A DNA stretch of 40,099 nt, taken from NCBI GenBank assembly GCA_913020555.1, contig CAJWAC010000013.1, positions 1-40,099 on the forward strand, in the 5' to 3' direction. This stretch comes from an uncultured Polaribacter sp. (GTDB lineage: Bacteria; Bacteroidota; Bacteroidia; Flavobacteriales; Flavobacteriaceae). Every line of letters begins with the position of its first letter. The stretch's first letter is position 1. The position numbers and the translations under genes were made by a program. The notes below the pieces were generated by a model that made no database searches, was not told the origin of the DNA, and saw nothing but the letters and a program-made list of their open reading frames with translations. Of the stretch, positions 16,371 to 23,676 are shown piece by piece.

Positions 16371-18809
16371 TTATTTATTCGCAATTCTAATTACATCCGC
16401 AAAAATACCAGAGGCAGTAACATCTGCCCCAGCTCCAGCTCCTTTTATAATTAAAGGGTTTTCTGGATATCTATCTGTGTAAAACAGTACAATATTATCA
16501 CTTCCTTCTAAATTATAAAAAGGATGATTTGCAGCAATATGTTTTAAACCAACATTGGCTTTTCCATCAACAAATTCGGCTACATATTTTAAACGACAAT
16601 CTTTATTGTTTGCTTCTTTATAAAGATCTTGAAAATGTATTTCATTTTTGGTTAAAGATGCGTAAAAATCATCATTATTAGAAGTTTTTAAACTTTCTTC
16701 TGGTAAAAACGCATTTTTAGCAATATCATCTAATTCTAATTTGTAACCACTTTCTCTAGCTAAAATTAAAATTTTACGAGCAACATCAACTCCACTTAAA
16801 TCAATTTTTGGATCAGGTTCTGTATAACCTTCTTTTTGAGCCTGCGCAACAACATCATGAAATGTTGAATTCTCATTAAAATTATTGAAAACAAAGTTTA
16901 AACTTCCAGATAAAACAGCCTGAATTTTGTGAACTCTATCTCCAGAATTAATTAGGTTTTTCAATGTGTCAATAATAGGCAAACCTGCACCAACATTGGT
17001 TTCGAATAAGAAAGAAGCATTGTATTTTCTAGAAACTTCTTTTAAAGTTTTGTAATTTTCATATTCAGAGGCACAAGCAATTTTATTACAAGTTACAACA
17101 GAAATACTTTCGCTTAAATATTTTTCATAAATTTTAGCAACTTCGTGATTGGCTGTATTATCAATAAAAACACTATTTCTGTAATTGGTTTCTTTTACTT
17201 TTTTGTAAAAATTATCTAAGCTTGTTGGTTCTCCATTTCCTAAATTTTCCGCCCAATTTTCTAGATTTATTCCTTCATTGTCAAAAAACATTTTTCTAGA
17301 ATTGGAAATTCCGATAACTCTAATGTTTAGTTTTAAATTCTCTTTTAAGAATTTTTTCTGTTGATGTAATTGTGCTAAAAAGCGTTCACCAACATTACCA
17401 ACACCTGTTACAAATAGATTTAATTGTTTTATTTTTTCTTCAAAAAATTGCTCATGTAAGGTGTTTAGTGCCTTTTTTGCATCATATTTATTTATTACTG
17501 CAGAAATATTTTTCTCAGATGAACCTTGTGCAATTGCTCTTACATTAACATTATTTTTACCCAAAGCACTAAACATTTGTCCACTTAAACCTTGATAATT
17601 TTTCATGCTCTCTCCAACCACGGCAATAATAGCTAAATCATTTTCAATACTAATTGGTTTTATTTTTTTACGTGCTATTTCTATGCTAAACGTAGCATCT
17701 AAAAGCACTTTTGCTTTTTCTGCATCAGTGGCATAAACTCCAACACAAATGGAATGTTCTGATGAAGCTTGAGTAATAAAAACAACATTAATTTTGGCTA
17801 TAGAAAGCGTTTCAAATAGACGTTTAGAAAACCCAGGGATGCCAATCATTCCTCCACCTTCTAAGGTAATTAAACTAATATCTTCTATATGAGAAATTCC
17901 TTTTACTTCATTTCCATTTTTAGGATTTTTAGAAATTAAAGTGCCAGCGTTTTCTGGGTCAAAAGTATTTTTTATTCTGATAGGAATTAACTTACGCAAA
18001 GAAGGCTGAATTGTTGGTGGATACAATACTTTTGCACCAAAATGAGACAATTCCATAGCTTCTTCGTAAGAGATTTCTGGAATTGCAAAAGCCTGTTTTA
18101 CTACTCTTGGATTTGAAGTAAACATCCCTGAAACATCTGTCCATATTTGTAATTCTTCTGCATTTAGTGCAGCAGCATAAATGGAAGCTGAAAAGTCTGA
18201 ACCACCTCTTCCTAAAGTAGTCGTTTCATTATCATCATTAGAAGAAATAAAGCCGCCTAAAAGTGTAACCTGATGTTTATTTTCATTAAAAAAAGCAGCA
18301 ATATTTTGATTTGTGATTTCAAAATTTACCTGAGCATTCAAGTATTCATCATTTGTAGAAATTAAATCTCTGCTTTCTTTATGAATAGCATTTAAGGTTT
18401 CTTTTGCAGCATTTGCAATAATGTAAGAAGATAATCTTTCTCCAAAACTACAAACCTTTGCTAACGTTTTGTCAGATAATTCTTGTAACAGAAAAATACC
18501 TTCGTAAATAGATTGTAGTCTACTAAAAAGCGCATCAACTTCGTCAGAGACTTCTTTTTTGTGAGTTTTTACTAAATCTTCAATTACTTGAAAATGCAAT
18601 TCTTTAATCGAATTTAAAATTGATTTAGCTTGATTAATATCTTCTAAAGCTTCATTTGTACCCGCAATTAAATTATTGGTGGTTTTACCAAATGCAGAAA
18701 CCACAACTGCCACTTTATTCTCTTTTGATGTTTTAGCAACAATGCTTAAAACTTGTTTTATGTTTTTTGAATTTGCTACTGATGAGCCTCCGAATTTTAA
18801 TACTTTCAT
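16371..18809 (-). CDS. thrA: Bifunctional aspartokinase / homoserine dehydrogenase
   Basis: Catalyses the first and third steps of the aspartate pathway: ATP-dependent phosphorylation of aspartate and NAD(P)H reduction of aspartate semialdehyde to homoserine. The 812 residues match the ThrA/MetL architecture. The aspartokinase domain starts KVLKFGGSSVANSKNI (residues 2-17) with TTLGRGGSDFSASIYAA near 195. ACT regulatory segments follow around 310-455 (LITLEGGGMIGIPGFSKRLF, IIAVVGESMKNYQGLSG). The dehydrogenase begins at FVTGVGNVGERFLAQL near 465 and carries LSGSLNFVF and the KIDLSGVDVARKILIL motif. ACT domains suggest feedback inhibition by threonine. Expression is probably attenuated by a Thr/Ile-rich leader peptide encoded 94 bp upstream. 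Confidence 0.96.
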   Translation of the reverse strand: MKVLKFGGSSVANSKNIKQVLSIVAKTSKENKVAVVVSAFGKTTNNLIAGTNEALEDINQAKSILNSIKELHFQVIEDLVKTHKKEVSDEVDALFSRLQSIYEGIFLLQELSDKTLAKVCSFGERLSSYIIANAAKETLNAIHKESRDLISTNDEYLNAQVNFEITNQNIAAFFNENKHQVTLLGGFISSNDDNETTTLGRGGSDFSASIYAAALNAEELQIWTDVSGMFTSNPRVVKQAFAIPEISYEEAMELSHFGAKVLYPPTIQPSLRKLIPIRIKNTFDPENAGTLISKNPKNGNEVKGISHIEDISLITLEGGGMIGIPGFSKRLFETLSIAKINVVFITQASSEHSICVGVYATDAEKAKVLLDATFSIEIARKKIKPISIENDLAIIAVVGESMKNYQGLSGQMFSALGKNNVNVRAIAQGSSEKNISAVINKYDAKKALNTLHEQFFEEKIKQLNLFVTGVGNVGERFLAQLHQQKKFLKENLKLNIRVIGISNSRKMFFDNEGINLENWAENLGNGEPTSLDNFYKKVKETNYRNSVFIDNTANHEVAKIYEKYLSESISVVTCNKIACASEYENYKTLKEVSRKYNASFLFETNVGAGLPIIDTLKNLINSGDRVHKIQAVLSGSLNFVFNNFNENSTFHDVVAQAQKEGYTEPDPKIDLSGVDVARKILILARESGYKLELDDIAKNAFLPEESLKTSNNDDFYASLTKNEIHFQDLYKEANNKDCRLKYVAEFVDGKANVGLKHIAANHPFYNLEGSDNIVLFYTDRYPENPLIIKGAGAGADVTASGIFADVIRIANK

Positions 18810-18845
18810 CTTAAAAAATGATAAATAATTTGTTCTTATTTTGGT

Positions 18846-18865
18846 ATTTCGTTGATATACGAAAT
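18846..18865 (-). other. Hairpin in the thrA leader
   Basis: ATTTCGT and ACGAAAT form a perfect 7-bp stem with a 6-nt loop, 37-56 nt upstream of the thrA start codon. No T-run follows on the minus strand. It may be part of a leader switch that hides the thrA translation start rather than a terminator. Confidence 0.45.
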
Positions 18866-18897
18866 TATTGTTAACCTGATTGATATGAATGTAGTAG

Positions 18898-18912
18898 AAC
18901 CCCTAAAGGGTT
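18898..18912 (-). other. Hairpin overlapping the thr leader stop codon
   Basis: AACCC/GGGTT pair around CTAAA, with a possible outer AGAAC/GTTCT extension through a bulge. The leader peptide stop codon (18903-18905) lies in its loop, so a ribosome at the Thr codons or at the stop would disrupt it. Confidence 0.45.
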
Positions 18913-19007
18913 GTAGTTCTTGTAGAAGTACGAATGATCGTATTCATAAAAACGTCAGCTACAGTTGTAGCATGATCTGAATTTTTATGTAGAATATTAG
19001 AAATCAT
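18903..19007 (-). CDS. thrL: Threonine operon leader peptide
   Basis: A short frame runs from ATG 19007 to TAG 18903-18905 (34 residues). An internal ATG at 18947 gives a 14-residue version, MNTIIRTSTRTTTL. The last 14 residues hold six Thr and two Ile, the two amino acids that control the E. coli thr leader. It lies directly upstream of thrA, has a -7 element TACTTTTG just before the first ATG, and its stop codon is in a hairpin. The Thr/Ile clustering is seen directly; ribosome-mediated attenuation is inference. The gene symbol is by analogy with thrL of E. coli and is not based on homology. Which ATG is used is unresolved: the first would sit almost at the transcript's 5' end. Confidence 0.75.
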   Translation of the reverse strand: MISNILHKNSDHATTVADVFMNTIIRTSTRTTTL

Positions 19008-19011
19008 GCAA

Positions 19012-19019
19012 CAAAAGTA
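19012..19019 (-). promoter_or_regulatory. Promoter -7 element of the thr operon
   Basis: On the minus strand this reads TACTTTTG, a full match to the Bacteroidota TAnnTTTG element. A TTTC lies 17 nt upstream as a poor -33 candidate. It ends 4 nt before the leader ATG at 19007, placing the transcript start at or close to that codon. Confidence 0.55.
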
Positions 19020-19119
19020 GAAGTATTATTTATTTTGAAAGGGTTTATTGATGGATATTTTAAAGATTTATATAATTTATATGAAAATCTTAAAAATTGA
19101 AGTATAAAATCAAGATTAT

Positions 19120-20685
19120 CTACTTTTTAATTAAATAATTTGCTTTTTCTTTAATTACTAGGGCAATCGGTTTATTTTGAATTTTACTCTCTAACCAAGA
19201 CAAGATATCTAAGTATAAAAAAGCTCTTTTTTCATAAGGATGATTTTCAAACTCTTTTAATTTGGCATGTATTTTTTTGAATTCATTTTTTATTTCATGA
19301 GGAAAAACATCACTCAAATCCCTAATAGAAGTCAAGAATATTTTTTGAACCTCTTGTAAATTTTCCATTTTCAATAGAAACTTATAGGTATCTAAAAATT
19401 GTCTTTCTAAATCGTAATCTAAACCACATTCATAATGAGCAATTAAGTTTAAAATTCTTGCAAAACATTGTAAATCTTCAGCAGAACTAAGGTTTTTAGA
19501 CTTTATAATTTTTTGCAAATATGTTATGCAGAGCTTGTTTTTTCCCATTCCAAAATAAAGGCAAGCAATCTTATAATATAGCATTACAACATAATGACTA
19601 TCTAACCTACTTTTATAATTTTCTATTTTTTCATTGATAATTGTAACTAAATATTCCCCTTCAGAAAAATTGGCTTCTAAAAAGTGTAAATGCAGCTTAT
19701 TTGCATATAAATACTGAAAAATCAGCAGTTCTGTATTTGTATTTGACGGAATTACATCTTGTGAGACAGCATTTTCAAAAGAAGTTAGCTCATCTTTAAA
19801 GGTGGATATCTTTTTCACAAAAAAACAAGCTTCTAATAAATAGTTTATTCCTTTTAAGTAAAAAACAGGATGTTGAGTGATGTGTTTTTTATCCTCTTTA
19901 AATAAATCAACCCATTTTCGAGCATATTTATAACTTTGTAAAAAATCTTGACATAAAAAACTAAACCATAAATGTGATTTATATAACCATAACTTTTCGC
20001 GAAATCCAAAAGTGTTAAAATCGTATTTTGGTAGTTTAGTATAAAAATATTTATTGATAAACTCTAGTTCTTCGTTGTTTTTCACATATCCATTTTGTAA
20101 TAAATGGCTGTATAATTGCAAGGATAGATTAGATAATTTACTGGCGGTAACATTTTGTTGACTTAATGTTTTTGCTTGCACAGATAGTTGATCTGCTCTA
20201 TTGCTTAAACTTCTTGTAATATATTGTGTTTCAATAACTTTTTCGAGTTCAACAATTTCGTAAGCAATATTTTTCTCTTCGTTTTCTAGTGCTAAATTTT
20301 TTGCCTTGTCAAGTAACTTTAAACTCTGTTTGTATAAACCTTTTTGATATAAAACTGTGGCAAAGTCCAATTGTTCACGAATTTGAATTCTTATATTTTT
20401 ATGAGCAGGATTTAAACGTAAGCTAATTAAAATCTGCTTGTATAAATGTGCTTTTAAATTTGATAATTGTTGTTTAGAAACAATTCCGCTTTTAATAATT
20501 ACCTTTTCATCATATACTTTTAATTTTTCTAAAAACTTAAAAAGTGAGAAAAATTTAGCATCAATATTACCTCCTAATCTTCCAACATAAAGATTAAATT
20601 GTCGCTTTTCAGACTTCGTTAAAGACTTAATTAGTATAAAAAGAGCGTCGTTTGGATTATTGACTGATGTAGTAATTTTTACCAT
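19120..20685 (-). CDS. Conserved flavobacterial helical protein, TPR-like
   Basis: A 521-residue protein with no signal peptide and no named domain that I recognise. It begins with a helical N-terminal part (FILIKSLTKSEKRQFNLYVGRL, then KAHLYKQILISLRLN). The rest is almost wholly alpha-helical with repeating two-helix units resembling TPRs (LYKQSLKLLDKAKNLALENEEKNIAYEI near 125-150, NKLCITYLQKIIKSKNLSSAEDL near 395). A scaffold in the cytoplasm is plausible; no function can be assigned. It is divergent from leuA, and a -7-like TATACTTG on the minus strand (20719-20726) could drive it. A 112-bp gap follows before the thr operon promoter. Confidence 0.65.
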   Translation of the reverse strand: MVKITTSVNNPNDALFILIKSLTKSEKRQFNLYVGRLGGNIDAKFFSLFKFLEKLKVYDEKVIIKSGIVSKQQLSNLKAHLYKQILISLRLNPAHKNIRIQIREQLDFATVLYQKGLYKQSLKLLDKAKNLALENEEKNIAYEIVELEKVIETQYITRSLSNRADQLSVQAKTLSQQNVTASKLSNLSLQLYSHLLQNGYVKNNEELEFINKYFYTKLPKYDFNTFGFREKLWLYKSHLWFSFLCQDFLQSYKYARKWVDLFKEDKKHITQHPVFYLKGINYLLEACFFVKKISTFKDELTSFENAVSQDVIPSNTNTELLIFQYLYANKLHLHFLEANFSEGEYLVTIINEKIENYKSRLDSHYVVMLYYKIACLYFGMGKNKLCITYLQKIIKSKNLSSAEDLQCFARILNLIAHYECGLDYDLERQFLDTYKFLLKMENLQEVQKIFLTSIRDLSDVFPHEIKNEFKKIHAKLKEFENHPYEKRAFLYLDILSWLESKIQNKPIALVIKEKANYLIKK

Positions 20686-20779
20686 AAACTATTGATTATA
20701 AAATACTTGTATTTTTACCAAGTATATTAGAAATCGTACTGAATTGTAAAAATAACCATTTATTTCAATCTCATTAATA

Positions 20780-20787
20780 TACATTTG
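20780..20787 (+). promoter_or_regulatory. Promoter -7 element for leuA
   Basis: TACATTTG is a full match to TAnnTTTG, with TTTA at 20759-20762 as a near -33 match. It lies 29 bp before the leuA ATG. Unlike thr and ilv, no leader peptide is seen between promoter and gene. Confidence 0.5.
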
Positions 20788-20816
20788 ATTAAATATAAAT
20801 TTAATCTTCACAAATT

Positions 20817-21992
20817 ATGCAAGATAATAAGGTTCAAATTTTTGATACAACTCTCAGAGATGGAGAACAAGTTCCTGGTTGTAAGTTAGATACTCAACAA
20901 AAATTGGTAATCGCAGAAAGATTAGATTTATTAGGAGTAAATGTAATAGAAGCTGGTTTTCCAGTATCAAGTCCAGGTGATTTTAAATCTGTATCGGAAA
21001 TTGCAAAAATTGTAAAAAATGCTACAGTTTGTGGTTTAACAAGAGCTGTAGAAAATGATATAAAAGTTGCTGCAGAAGCTTTAAAATGGGCAAAATATCC
21101 AAGAATTCACACAGGAATTGGTACGAGTGATTCTCATATAAAATTCAAATTTAATTCCTCCAGAGAAGCAGTAATTGAGCGCGCTGTAAAGGCAGTTTCT
21201 TATGCGAAAAGTTTTGTGGAAGATGTAGAATTTTATGCAGAAGACGCGGGTAGAACCGATAATGCATATTTAGCTAAAGTTTGTGAAGAAGTGATTAAAG
21301 CAGGAGCTACTGTTTTAAATATTCCTGATACAACAGGATATTGTTTACCTGAAGAATATGGTGCTAAAATGAAATATTTACGTGAAAACGTAAGAGGTAT
21401 AGAAAAGGTAACCCTTTCTTGCCATTGTCATAACGATTTAGGAATGGCAACAGCTAATTCAATTGCAGGTGTTATTAATGGAGCGCGTCAAATAGAATGT
21501 ACTATAAACGGAATTGGAGAGCGAGCAGGAAATACAGCTTTAGAAGAGGTTGTTATGGTGTTAAAACAACATCCATATTTAAATCTAGAAACAAGCATCA
21601 ATACAAAATTATTATACGATACCTCTATAATGGTTCGTGAAAGTATGGGAATGCCTGTGCAACCTAATAAAGCAATTGTTGGTGCCAATGCATTTGCACA
21701 TAGTTCTGGAATTCATCAAGATGGAGTCATAAAAAATAGAGAAACTTACGAAATTATGGATCCTGAAGATGTTGGTGTTACAGAGAGCGCTATTGTGTTA
21801 ACTGCTAGAAGTGGTAGGGCAGCTTTAGCTTATAGAGCAAAAAAAATTGGTTATGAATTAACAAAACTACAATTAGATTCAGCTTACAAGGAGTTTTTGC
21901 AACGAGCAGATCAGCAAAAAGAAATTAAGGATAAAGATATCCATGTTATTATGAAAGAAATAAATACTATTACAAATAGTACTGTGGCATAA
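20817..21992 (+). CDS. leuA: 2-isopropylmalate synthase, short form
   Basis: Condenses 2-ketoisovalerate with acetyl-CoA, the first committed step of leucine synthesis. The catalytic TIM barrel is complete: [15 protein letters not shown] at residues 10-24 and [17 protein letters not shown] with [16 protein letters not shown] around 200-245 (metal-binding HxH and the GxGERAGN signature). At 391 residues it lacks the C-terminal LeuA dimer/allosteric domain that brings typical enzymes to ~510, so leucine feedback by the usual route is not expected. The short form is common in Bacteroidota as far as I know. Homocitrate or citramalate synthase cannot be fully excluded, but the leuB neighbour 82 bp downstream supports LeuA. 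Confidence 0.88.
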   Translation: MQDNKVQIFDTTLRDGEQVPGCKLDTQQKLVIAERLDLLGVNVIEAGFPVSSPGDFKSVSEIAKIVKNATVCGLTRAVENDIKVAAEALKWAKYPRIHTGIGTSDSHIKFKFNSSREAVIERAVKAVSYAKSFVEDVEFYAEDAGRTDNAYLAKVCEEVIKAGATVLNIPDTTGYCLPEEYGAKMKYLRENVRGIEKVTLSCHCHNDLGMATANSIAGVINGARQIECTINGIGERAGNTALEEVVMVLKQHPYLNLETSINTKLLYDTSIMVRESMGMPVQPNKAIVGANAFAHSSGIHQDGVIKNRETYEIMDPEDVGVTESAIVLTARSGRAALAYRAKKIGYELTKLQLDSAYKEFLQRADQQKEIKDKDIHVIMKEINTITNSTVA

Positions 21993-22074
21993 AAAACCAT
22001 AGAAAAATTTCACTATTTTTAGGATGCTTTTTTATAAAGAAAGTTAACTTTGGTTTTAAATTAGATTTAAATAT

Positions 22075-23196
22075 ATGAAATATACAATTGCCGTTATTCC
22101 TGGAGATGGAATTGGACCGGAAGTAACAGATCAAGCCAAAAAAGCATTAGATGCTGTTGCAGAAGCTTATGATCATATATTTTTATATAAAGAAGCACAA
22201 ATTGGTGCTTGTGCTATTGAATCTACAGGAGGGCCTTTACCAAAAGAAACTATTGAGGTTTGTAAAAATGCAGACGCTATTTTATTTGGTGCAGTTGGTG
22301 ATCCAAAATATGATAATGATCCAAGTGCAAAAGTACGTCCAGAACAAGGTTTATTAAATTTAAGAAGAGAATTAGATTTATATTGTAACGTTAAACCTGT
22401 AAAAGCCTACGATAATTTAATCTATAACTCCCCCTTAAAGAGAGAGGTTATTAAAGGAACGGATTTTGTAATTTTTAGAGAGCTGTCTGGTGGAATTTAT
22501 TTTGGCAAAAAAGAACTGAGTAAAGACAAGAAAATGGCCTATGACAGTTGTATATATACCGTAGATGAAATTTCAAGAATAGCCCATTTAGCCTTTAAAG
22601 CGGCGCAAAACAGAAATAAAAAAGTTACCTTAGTAGACAAAGCAAATGTTTTAGAAACCTCTCGTTTATGGAGAAAAACAGTGGCTGAAATAGCAAAAGA
22701 ATATCAAGATGTTACTTTAGAATTTTTGTTTATAGATAATGCAGCAATGCAATTAATTTTAAATCCAAAACAATTTGATGTCATTTTAACAGAGAATTTA
22801 TTTGGTGATATTATCTCAGATGAAGCAAGTGTAATTTCGGGTTCAATAGGTTTGTTAGCTTCTTCTTCAATAGGAAATCACAATGCGTTATTTGAACCAA
22901 TTCATGGTACATTTCATCAAGCAACAGGCAAAGATATTGCCAATCCATTAGCTTCTATTTTGTCAGCATCTATGCTTTTGTGGCATTTAGGTTTACATGA
23001 AGAAGCAGATGCTATAGAAAGAGCCGTTGAAAAATCTATTGCGTTAGGAATTACAACCAAAGATATAAAACGCAAAACACAAAAATCTACATCAACCTCA
23101 AAAGTTGGAGATTTTATTGCAGATTATATTACAAATCAAGACGATAGTAATATGAATTTTAAAAATATTCATATGGGGCAAAGCACTATTATTTAA
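22075..23196 (+). CDS. leuB: 3-isopropylmalate dehydrogenase
   Basis: NAD-dependent oxidative decarboxylation of 3-isopropylmalate in leucine synthesis. The 373-residue protein starts YTIAVIPGDGIGPEVTDQAKKAL and carries the LeuB loop GAVGDPKYD. RPEQGLLNLRRELDLYCNVKPV binds substrate, and LTENLFGDIISDEASVISGSIG binds metal and cofactor. Its last residues (HMGQSTII) extend slightly beyond the usual end. The leuCD isomerase genes that act between LeuA and LeuB are not in this window. A flavobacterial interspersed repeat follows 24 bp after the stop. Confidence 0.95.
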   Translation: MKYTIAVIPGDGIGPEVTDQAKKALDAVAEAYDHIFLYKEAQIGACAIESTGGPLPKETIEVCKNADAILFGAVGDPKYDNDPSAKVRPEQGLLNLRRELDLYCNVKPVKAYDNLIYNSPLKREVIKGTDFVIFRELSGGIYFGKKELSKDKKMAYDSCIYTVDEISRIAHLAFKAAQNRNKKVTLVDKANVLETSRLWRKTVAEIAKEYQDVTLEFLFIDNAAMQLILNPKQFDVILTENLFGDIISDEASVISGSIGLLASSSIGNHNALFEPIHGTFHQATGKDIANPLASILSASMLLWHLGLHEEADAIERAVEKSIALGITTKDIKRKTQKSTSTSKVGDFIADYITNQDDSNMNFKNIHMGQSTII

Positions 23197-23220
23197 ATGA
23201 TATACAAATGTGTTTTTTAG

Positions 23221-23315
23221 AAGCCATTTCCAGCTTTCGTTACTCGCTTTTTTTGCGAAAAAACAAAAAAGAGCTCAAACAAACCACTCAATCTGGGCTA
23301 AACCAGTTTGCTAAC
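23221..23315 (+). repeat. Interspersed ~90-bp repeat, copy 2
   Basis: Second copy of the element at 12880-12968, in the same orientation and again just downstream of a plus-strand gene. The blocks AAGCCATTTCCAGCTTTC, TACTCGCTTTTTT, AAAAGAGCTCAAACAAACC and TCAATCTGGGCTAAAC are shared. The variable centre here contains TCGC...GCGA and complementary T6/A6 runs that could form a hairpin. Confidence 0.75.
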
Positions 23316-23363
23316 TTTTATAAAAAAAATAAAGATAATTTCTTTTTTTAAAGAAAATAGTAC

Positions 23364-23371
23364 CATATTTG
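23364..23371 (+). promoter_or_regulatory. Probable promoter -7 element of the ilv operon
   Basis: CATATTTG matches TAnnTTTG at all defined positions but the first. It ends 8 bp before the leader peptide ATG at 23380, so the messenger would begin within a few bases of that start codon, as at the thr leader. Confidence 0.4.
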
Positions 23372-23379
23372 TCGCTCAA

Positions 23380-23442
23380 ATGAAGAATCAAATCATAAAT
23401 ATCATTTCAATTTTAGTTGTCATCGTAATTATTACGAGTTGA
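23380..23442 (+). CDS. ilv operon leader peptide
   Basis: A 20-residue frame, MKNQIINIISILVVIVIITS, ends at TGA 23440-23442. Twelve of its 20 residues are Ile, Val or Leu (eight Ile, three Val, one Leu), the end products of the operon. Thirty-five bases downstream begins a strong intrinsic terminator (23478-23506), followed by ilvD at 23677. GGAAG at 23446-23450 can pair with CTTCC at 23482-23486 in the left arm of the terminator, giving a possible antiterminator. CGTAAT/ATTACG at 23424-23436 lies inside the codons. The composition, terminator and position are seen; ribosome-mediated attenuation is inferred by analogy with ilvL-type leaders. Confidence 0.8.
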   Translation: MKNQIINIISILVVIVIITS

Positions 23443-23477
23443 TGAGGAAGTGATATCTATACATAAAATTTAAATAG

Positions 23478-23506
23478 AAACCTTCCAGTAAAATGGAGGG
23501 TTTTTT
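23478..23506 (+). terminator. ilv attenuator terminator
   Basis: AACCTTCCA (from 23479) pairs with TGGAGGGTT across a short GTAAAA loop with one G-U pair, followed by TTTTTT (23501-23506). It lies between the leader peptide and ilvD, so it must be read through or disrupted for the operon to be expressed. Confidence 0.85.
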
Positions 23507-23676
23507 ATTGCGTTTATTTTAATTATTGAATATCATATAAAAAATAGGTTAAGTAGTTGATAAACAATTAAATAATCTCATTTTTTTATATCTGAAAGTA
23601 AAAAGTGATATTGAATTTTATGCAACGAAAAACAAGAAATAGAATAATTTAGTCAACAAAACGAAGAAATCATTAA
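23507..23676 (+). other. AT-rich leader between attenuator and ilvD
   Basis: About 170 bp with no convincing gene. A ten-codon frame (ATG 23620 to TAG 23650-23652, MQRKTRNRII) is present but lacks the regulatory codon bias of the real leader. No second terminator or promoter is clear. Confidence 0.4.

Noticed and set aside
18898..18912. Classical intrinsic terminator in the thr leader
   Set aside because: The hairpin is not followed by a T-run on the operon strand, so I list it only as a leader structure.
23620..23652. Ten-codon frame MQRKTRNRII before ilvD as a second leader peptide
   Set aside because: It has only two Ile codons at the end, no terminator after it and no antiterminator pairing; the frame at 23380-23442 explains regulation better.
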